A stretch of DNA of 12,000 nt from JAPUDS01 sp039812985. Its GTDB lineage: Bacteria; Patescibacteriota; Saccharimonadia; Saccharimonadales; Saccharimonadaceae. Positions 6,480 to 12,000 of the stretch are shown piece by piece. Made by a program: the position numbers and the translations under genes. The notes under the pieces were generated by a model. The model was not told the DNA's origin. It ran no database searches and saw only the letters and a list, made by a program, of their open reading frames with translations. Within the stretch, counting starts at the first letter, position 1, and every line of letters starts with the position of its first letter. The stretch covers positions 1 through 12,000 of the forward strand of contig JBDHUL010000028.1 in NCBI GenBank assembly GCA_039812985.1, written 5' to 3'.

Positions 6480-9400
6480 ATGGCAAGTGCATATGGGGGT
6501 GTTGTGGTTCGTAAACAGGTAACCCGTCTATTTCAGCGCACAGCGCTGTTTTTTTGTATTTTTGTGATCGGGTTCAGTCTTATTGAGCCTGGAGTGTCCC
6601 AGGCACTGGCAGCCTCAAAACGCACCTTTAACACTAACTACACGCTGCCAACAATGACGTCAGATGCTCCTGAAAAACGAACCATCATTAGCGATGCAGG
6701 CGGAGTTCCCGTTCGGGCGACGGTTGCAAACCCCCGCGGTCACAAATACGAAGACACAAAAAAACGCACCGAATACACCTCGACCTATGTCAACAATGAC
6801 GGCACGCGGACGCTTGAATACACGCCCGACAGGAAGAACTTTAGGGATACCCAAGGTAACTGGCAGCAGATAGATAACCGGATCAGCGTGCAGCCTGAGG
6901 GTACGGTGAAGGGTAAGGCCGGTCGAGTAAACACCGACCTGGCCGCTCTGTCTCGGGGGATTACTCTGAATGTTGAGGGTCGCACTATCGTGATGAAGCC
7001 GGTCGGTGCCCGCGACGTCAAGCCGACGAAAACGAGCGACACCACCGCTGTATACAAAGAAGCGTGGCCCGGTGTTGACCTCGAGTATGAACTCCGCGGC
7101 GAGGCCGTGAAGGAAATTATCGTTATAAAAAGCCCTTCGGCGCAGACAACATTTTCTTTCGCGGTGAGCGGCGGCACCGTCATCCAGCATCCAACTCGTG
7201 TCGGCGAACTGACGGTTGAGGGAGTTTCTCCTGACTTTAGCTTTAGCAGTCTGACGCTCGACGTCAACGGCCAAGGAGTTATTAGCGAGTCACGGGTGAC
7301 ACAAACCCCCGCTCGCGGTGGTATCGACGTTGTGCTCGACGCCGCTTGGTTCAAAGCCCAGCCAAAAAGCTCGTTTCCGATGCGCATCGACCCATCGTTT
7401 AGCCGCGTCGATACCGGATCGTGGATGTTCAAATCTGACGGCTACTACTGCCCGCGATCGTCGTGCTACATGAACTCGGGTACACTGTATAACAATGGCT
7501 GGAAGAGCTGGCGAAGTTACATCCAGTTCCCGTACCCGGAACTGGCGGGAAAACTCGTACTCAACGCCAACATGCACGGGTATTTTAAGGGTGGAATTGG
7601 CGGCTACACCGGTGCTCGCGGGGTGTATTTCGGGCATGCCAGTTGTGTGGCCTATAACTGCCAAGGGTCATATATTGGCGGAGCAGTTGCGACAACGGAT
7701 TTTGATATAAACTTCACCAACGAACTCAACGCCTCAGTGCAGAGGGGCGATATGGGGGCGGTGTGGAGTTTGTGGGGTGAAGAAGGGCCGTACACCAGTT
7801 ACAAACCATACGCTGATCTCGTTGCTTCGGTGACTTACGATACCCCAACGCCCATGTCGGTACCGACAACGCCAGCTGACGGGCAGGTGGTCGTCCATAC
7901 ACAACCGCTCCTGAGCGTCAATCCAGTCGGAGACGCTGACGGCGACACGGTGCAGTACTATTTCCGGGTCGCAACCCAGCCTGGTGCCGAAGGCGGTGCG
8001 GTCATAAACTCTGACTGGATAAACACAAACACATGGACTGTTCCTGATGGTATCCTTCAGGACGGTATAACGTACTACTGGCATGTTTACACGCGCGGAG
8101 CAACACAAACCAACCCCAACTGGACGAGAAGTTTTAGAGTTGACCTTCGTAACGGCAAAGACAGCACGCAGACCTATGACACAGTCGGCCCGGTTAGTAT
8201 TGACCTGGCGACGGGTAACGGAACGTTGGGTACGTCGTCGCATACCATGAGTGCACTCGGCGGAAGTATTGGCGTTTCGTTGGACTACAATACGCCGAAC
8301 CGAGCACGCAAAGGCCTAAAGGGTGAGTACTGGAACGTGGCAAGTAACTACAACGTTTCCGCTGGCGCCCCAACAACCACTCCCAGCAAGGTGCGTATTG
8401 ACCCGAGCATAAACTTTGACTGGAGCACCGCCGCACCCGATGCCCTTATTACTCAAGACTATTGGTATGCACGGTGGACTGGAAGCATAACCGTACCCAC
8501 TACCGGCAGTTACATCTTTGGCGCGTCGGCTGACGATGACTTTGAAGTGTTTGTGGGAGGTCAAAAAGTCGCAGGTGGCGGCTGCTGTTCGACGGGATAC
8601 ACCGGGTCTGTACCCATTAACCTTGAGTCAGGAAAAGTGTACAACCTCGAAGTTCGTTACCACGAGGCTGTCGGGGCGGCTGCTATGAAATTGCTCGTTA
8701 AGGGAGCGGTTGCTGAACAGGTAGTCCCGCGCGACTGGCTGTACACCGATGACACAAATGGGTCGCAGCTGTATGGGCTGATGGGTTCCTACTACACAGA
8801 CAATGCGAACGCCCACGATTTTGATTCAGCTGCTGCCGATCCGATGCGGCTCATGTTCAGACGTCAGGATACCGTTCTCAACATGAGCTGGGGCGTCGGC
8901 AGTCCTGCACCAGGCATGCAAGTTGACAACTTTATGACGCGCTGGACGGGCTATGTCACGGTACCGGTATCGGCGGACTACACCTTTGGTGCAGCGTCTG
9001 ATGACGGCATCCGCATAAAGATCGGAAACGGCTTACTGGGAGCTGAAAATACCGTACTCAATGCCTGGCAAGATCAGGCAACCACCATATGGGGCAGCGC
9101 CACCCACCTTGATGCGAACGTTCCGTACCCCATAACCGTTGACTGGTTTGAACATGGCGGCGGAGCGTCGGTTAACCTACTAGTACGTGGCGGCGGCTTG
9201 ACTGACCAGTCCATACCTACGGCTTGGCTCACGCCTAAAACGACAGGATTGCCGCAGGGCTGGCAGCTCAATGTCGATGTTGACGGTAACGTGGCCTACG
9301 AACGACTGCGCGTTACCAGCACCGGCGTGGTGTTAGAAGATTCGTCGCGTCAGACACATACCTATACCTACCAAAATGGCGGCTACAAACCGCCAGTCAA

Positions 9401-12000
9401 CGAAGACGGTACGTTAACAAAAAATGCCGACAATACCTACACGCTCATTGATGTTGACGGACGCACGTATATATTTAACGCCTCTGGGACGCTACAGTCC
9501 GTGACGACCCCGACTGACGACCGTCAACCGGCCGCGCTCAAATACGACTATGCGGGCGACCAGGCACGACTGGTCAAAATATCTGACGGTGTGACGGGAA
9601 CTCGTTACGGAACACTCGTCTACAAAAACATTGGCGGCAACCAGAACCTGTGTGACACAGCGCCAAATGGGATGCTCTGTGCCTTTACGACAAGCGACGG
9701 CGACGTGACTCAGTTTATATACGATTCGTCCGACACAAACGGGCGGCTGGTGCGCACAGTACTGCCGGGTAACCAGATAACTGATTACCGCTACAATGCT
9801 CGCGGGCAGATAGACCGCGTCAATAGCCCGTTAGCCGCTGATGCAAAGGCCTCGGGAGTACGTACTGATGACGAAGCGATGCGTACGGCAATAGCCTATG
9901 ACGAACTAGGGCGGGTGAGTGCTGTGACAGCTCCGGCTGGCACACAGGGAGCGGCCCGGCTGACACATACCCTGACGTACCTCGCCAACACAACCGACAT
10001 GCATATATCTGGCGCCAGTGAACCAAACGGATATAGCAAACGCGTTGTCTACGACTCGCTACTGCGTACCACGGCCGAAACCGACCTCACGGGTAAAACA
10101 ACCCAGACCGAATGGGATCCAGTAAAAGACTTGCAACTTTCCACGACTGATGCAGTAGGGCTAAAGTCAACAACAGTGTACGATGACGAAGATCGTCAGG
10201 TAACAAGCTACGGCCCAGCGCCAGCTGCTTGGTATGATACGACACGACAGCCACTCACAACCTATGCGAACCAGATTCCAAAAACATCGACGGCTTACGA
10301 TGAGGGCATGATCGGGCCAGCACTGAGTTGGTACAATGTTAAAGGATCATCACTGTTTGGTGCGCCAAAACTTGTCACACTGGGCATTGATTCATCAGAC
10401 AAATCACACATGGGGCGTGATTTCCGTACCAGCAATCTTGGGTTTACGCCTGACACTGGAATGGATGGCTATGGATTCTCGGCCATCGGTAAAGTGAGAT
10501 TCCCAAGTAGTGGTACCTATACCCTCAAGCTCTATCATGATGATGGTGCTCGTGTGTCTATAGACGACCAATCCGTCATTGATAACTGGGGTTATCGCAG
10601 CGAAGGCATTGCCCAGGCAATTGATAGTGGTACCTTTACCGCAGTTGCCGGAAAGGTGTATCGCTTCAAGTTTGACTATCTTCATACTGGCAATTCCGGC
10701 GCTCTAGAACTATGGTGGGCGGGGCCTGGTATTACCGATACAAATAACGGCCTAGGGACGAGCCGGCCAACTTTTGTTACGCCAGATTATTCACTAATGA
10801 CCAGTACTACCGCCTATGACAGCCAGGCAGGAAACATCACCAGTACGACGCAGTATTCGAACCCGGCGTATGGCACAGTCGGCAGTACCATTCTTGACCC
10901 GGGTGGGCTGAGCTATGTAGCCCAGGCCACGTACGAGGCTCCAGGAGCGGGCTTCCTTCGCCAGACGTCAAAGACACTACCGGGCGGCGCTAAAACCACC
11001 TACAGCCACTGGAGTGCCACTGATACCGCTGACAACCCCTGCACAACTGCTACCGAGGCCTACCACCAAGCTGGCCGACCAAAGGGCAAAGCCGAGCCTG
11101 ACCCCGATGGTGTTGGTCCGCTATCTGGCCGCACCAGCGAGTCCATTTACAACGAATCCGGCGATGTTGTCGCGACACGTTACAACAACGACAACTGGAC
11201 GTGCACCGACTATGACGCTCGTGGTCGCGTGGTAAGCACAAGTGTCCCAGCCCGTACTGAAAACGGCGCAACCATTGCCGGCCGTACTATCACAAACGAC
11301 TACTCAGTTGGTGGCAATCCACTTATTACCGCAACAACCGACCCTTCAGGTACTATCACCGTCGAAAATGACCTTCTGGGTCGCACGCTCAAATACACCG
11401 ATGCCAAGGGCAATCTGACGACAAATACCTACGATGACTTCGGCAAACTCACTCAGCGCATCAGCCCAGTTGGTACCGAAGAATACGCCTATGATACTTA
11501 CGACCGTCTCACAACACACAAACTAGACGGCGTAACCTATGCAACCGTTACCTACGATGAATTTAGCCGCATTGCAGGTGTACAGTACCCAGCTGGAATG
11601 CAACTCAGCAGTATCGGCCGAGATACACTGGGGCGTGAAAATAGCAATACCTATACTCTTGCTAGCGGGCAAACCCTCACCGACCAAGTAAATCGCTATG
11701 TCAGTGGAGATATAAAAGACGGTACGGAACTAGGGGTCAACAAATCCTACGCCTACGACAAAGCTGGACGTCTGACAGGCGCTACCATCGGTAGCAACAC
11801 TTACGCCTACGGTTTCGGCGCCCAAGATAGTAGTTGTGCCGCAACGCCAGGGTACGATGCCGGCCGTGACGGCAACCGCACCAGCATGACCGCCAACGGC
11901 GCTACGACGACGTATTGCTACAACAGCGCTGACCAGCTCGTAAGCAGTAGCGACCCAACCCTGACGAACGCCCAGTATGACAGCCACGGTAACACCACCA
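6480..12000 (+). CDS. Giant secreted RHS/YD-repeat protein with three PA14 domains (3' partial)
   Basis: The frame is open for 1840 codons from ATG 6480 to the window edge, with AGGGAG at 6467-6472 as ribosome binding site (7-base spacing). A signal peptide has basic residues at 11-20, a core ALFFCIFVIGFSLI at 22-35 and a likely cut after ALA at 42-44. Order of regions: an N-terminal beta-rich part like that of secreted RHS proteins (about 80-300, with EAWPGVDLEYEL); a DNRLRE-like region (about 314-456); an FN3-like region (about 464-556); PA14-1 (611-757, Asp-Asp at 685-686); PA14-2 (766-920, 841-842); RHS entry (about 930-1040) and YD repeats; PA14-3 (1276-1421, 1354-1355) inside the repeats; then further YD repeats (such as TYDDFGKL and AYDKAGRL) to the edge. 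RHS shells encase a C-terminal toxin or act as adhesins; PA14 domains bind glycans. The conserved RHS core end and any toxin lie outside the window, so toxin function is inference only. Confidence 0.92.
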   Translation, partial: MASAYGGVVVRKQVTRLFQRTALFFCIFVIGFSLIEPGVSQALAASKRTFNTNYTLPTMTSDAPEKRTIISDAGGVPVRATVANPRGHKYEDTKKRTEYTSTYVNNDGTRTLEYTPDRKNFRDTQGNWQQIDNRISVQPEGTVKGKAGRVNTDLAALSRGITLNVEGRTIVMKPVGARDVKPTKTSDTTAVYKEAWPGVDLEYELRGEAVKEIIVIKSPSAQTTFSFAVSGGTVIQHPTRVGELTVEGVSPDFSFSSLTLDVNGQGVISESRVTQTPARGGIDVVLDAAWFKAQPKSSFPMRIDPSFSRVDTGSWMFKSDGYYCPRSSCYMNSGTLYNNGWKSWRSYIQFPYPELAGKLVLNANMHGYFKGGIGGYTGARGVYFGHASCVAYNCQGSYIGGAVATTDFDINFTNELNASVQRGDMGAVWSLWGEEGPYTSYKPYADLVASVTYDTPTPMSVPTTPADGQVVVHTQPLLSVNPVGDADGDTVQYYFRVATQPGAEGGAVINSDWINTNTWTVPDGILQDGITYYWHVYTRGATQTNPNWTRSFRVDLRNGKDSTQTYDTVGPVSIDLATGNGTLGTSSHTMSALGGSIGVSLDYNTPNRARKGLKGEYWNVASNYNVSAGAPTTTPSKVRIDPSINFDWSTAAPDALITQDYWYARWTGSITVPTTGSYIFGASADDDFEVFVGGQKVAGGGCCSTGYTGSVPINLESGKVYNLEVRYHEAVGAAAMKLLVKGAVAEQVVPRDWLYTDDTNGSQLYGLMGSYYTDNANAHDFDSAAADPMRLMFRRQDTVLNMSWGVGSPAPGMQVDNFMTRWTGYVTVPVSADYTFGAASDDGIRIKIGNGLLGAENTVLNAWQDQATTIWGSATHLDANVPYPITVDWFEHGGGASVNLLVRGGGLTDQSIPTAWLTPKTTGLPQGWQLNVDVDGNVAYERLRVTSTGVVLEDSSRQTHTYTYQNGGYKPPVNEDGTLTKNADNTYTLIDVDGRTYIFNASGTLQSVTTPTDDRQPAALKYDYAGDQARLVKISDGVTGTRYGTLVYKNIGGNQNLCDTAPNGMLCAFTTSDGDVTQFIYDSSDTNGRLVRTVLPGNQITDYRYNARGQIDRVNSPLAADAKASGVRTDDEAMRTAIAYDELGRVSAVTAPAGTQGAARLTHTLTYLANTTDMHISGASEPNGYSKRVVYDSLLRTTAETDLTGKTTQTEWDPVKDLQLSTTDAVGLKSTTVYDDEDRQVTSYGPAPAAWYDTTRQPLTTYANQIPKTSTAYDEGMIGPALSWYNVKGSSLFGAPKLVTLGIDSSDKSHMGRDFRTSNLGFTPDTGMDGYGFSAIGKVRFPSSGTYTLKLYHDDGARVSIDDQSVIDNWGYRSEGIAQAIDSGTFTAVAGKVYRFKFDYLHTGNSGALELWWAGPGITDTNNGLGTSRPTFVTPDYSLMTSTTAYDSQAGNITSTTQYSNPAYGTVGSTILDPGGLSYVAQATYEAPGAGFLRQTSKTLPGGAKTTYSHWSATDTADNPCTTATEAYHQAGRPKGKAEPDPDGVGPLSGRTSESIYNESGDVVATRYNNDNWTCTDYDARGRVVSTSVPARTENGATIAGRTITNDYSVGGNPLITATTDPSGTITVENDLLGRTLKYTDAKGNLTTNTYDDFGKLTQRISPVGTEEYAYDTYDRLTTHKLDGVTYATVTYDEFSRIAGVQYPAGMQLSSIGRDTLGRENSNTYTLASGQTLTDQVNRYVSGDIKDGTELGVNKSYAYDKAGRLTGATIGSNTYAYGFGAQDSSCAATPGYDAGRDGNRTSMTANGATTTYCYNSADQLVSSSDPTLTNAQYDSHGNTT
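6534..6555 (+). terminator. Terminator-like hairpin inside the RHS signal-peptide coding region
   Basis: CAGCGC (6534-6539) pairs perfectly with GCGCTG (6543-6548) around a 3-base loop and is followed directly by seven T (6549-6555). This is the architecture of an intrinsic terminator, about 55 bases into the coding sequence. The T run encodes Phe in the hydrophobic core, so it may simply be a coding coincidence, or it may act as an attenuator when translation does not keep up. Confidence 0.4.

Noticed and set aside
6660..8243. Several minus-strand open frames of 124-215 codons
   Set aside because: They overlap the RHS reading frame, which continues uninterrupted with signal peptide and domain motifs on the plus strand.
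1..12000. CRISPR arrays, tRNA or rRNA genes, insertion sequences
   Set aside because: I saw no regularly spaced repeats, no tRNA-like or rRNA-like sequence and no transposase or terminal inverted repeats. The gaps between genes are all short and accounted for.

Overview
The window looks like a chromosomal segment of a Patescibacteria/CPR bacterium, most likely Candidatus Saccharibacteria (TM7). This rests on the divergent CPR-like elongation factor G, a roughly 50% GC composition (judged by eye), standard-code use of TGA as stop, and a very large secreted RHS protein beside mostly unrecognisable hypothetical genes. The assignment is an inference from protein sequence, not a database result.

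Layout, all on the + strand: (1) 2-316, the 3' end of an unrecognised small gene that runs in from the left. (2) 374-796, a small protein resembling the SUKH (SMI1/KNR4, YrhA-like) superfamily, many of whose bacterial members are immunity proteins against polymorphic toxins. (3) 840-3269, a membrane-anchored trypsin-like serine protease with a signal anchor, an unidentified outer domain, a His/Asp/Ser triad, a TPR-like hairpin, a second membrane span and a proline-rich tail. (4) 3349-4173, a hypothetical protein with a good ribosome binding site. (5) 4282-6369, fusA (EF-G), followed by a strong intrinsic terminator. (6) 6480 to the right edge, a giant secreted RHS/YD-repeat protein, more than 1840 codons and open at the 3' end. 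It carries a signal peptide, an N-terminal beta-rich region, a DNRLRE-like and an FN3-like region, three PA14 domains and many YD repeats. The third PA14 domain sits inside the YD-repeat region. Any C-terminal toxin and its immunity gene would lie beyond the window.

All intergenic gaps are short (under 120 bases) and most hold a recognisable promoter, so the genes look largely monocistronic. Two genes (the SUKH-like gene and the protease) have an ATG 7-8 bases after a -10 box, which suggests leaderless transcripts. EF-G and the RHS gene share an identical 13-base element just upstream of their ribosome binding sites.

Working together (inference): the RHS/PA14 protein, the surface protease and the SUKH-like protein would fit a cell-surface interaction and competition module of an epibiotic bacterium, with EF-G as a housekeeping gene in between. 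The most unusual points are the EF-G guanine-recognition motifs (NKIN instead of NKxD, and no SA[L/F] at G5), a terminator-like hairpin with a T7 run inside the RHS signal-peptide coding region, the PA14 domain nested in YD repeats, and the large insertion between His and Asp of the protease.
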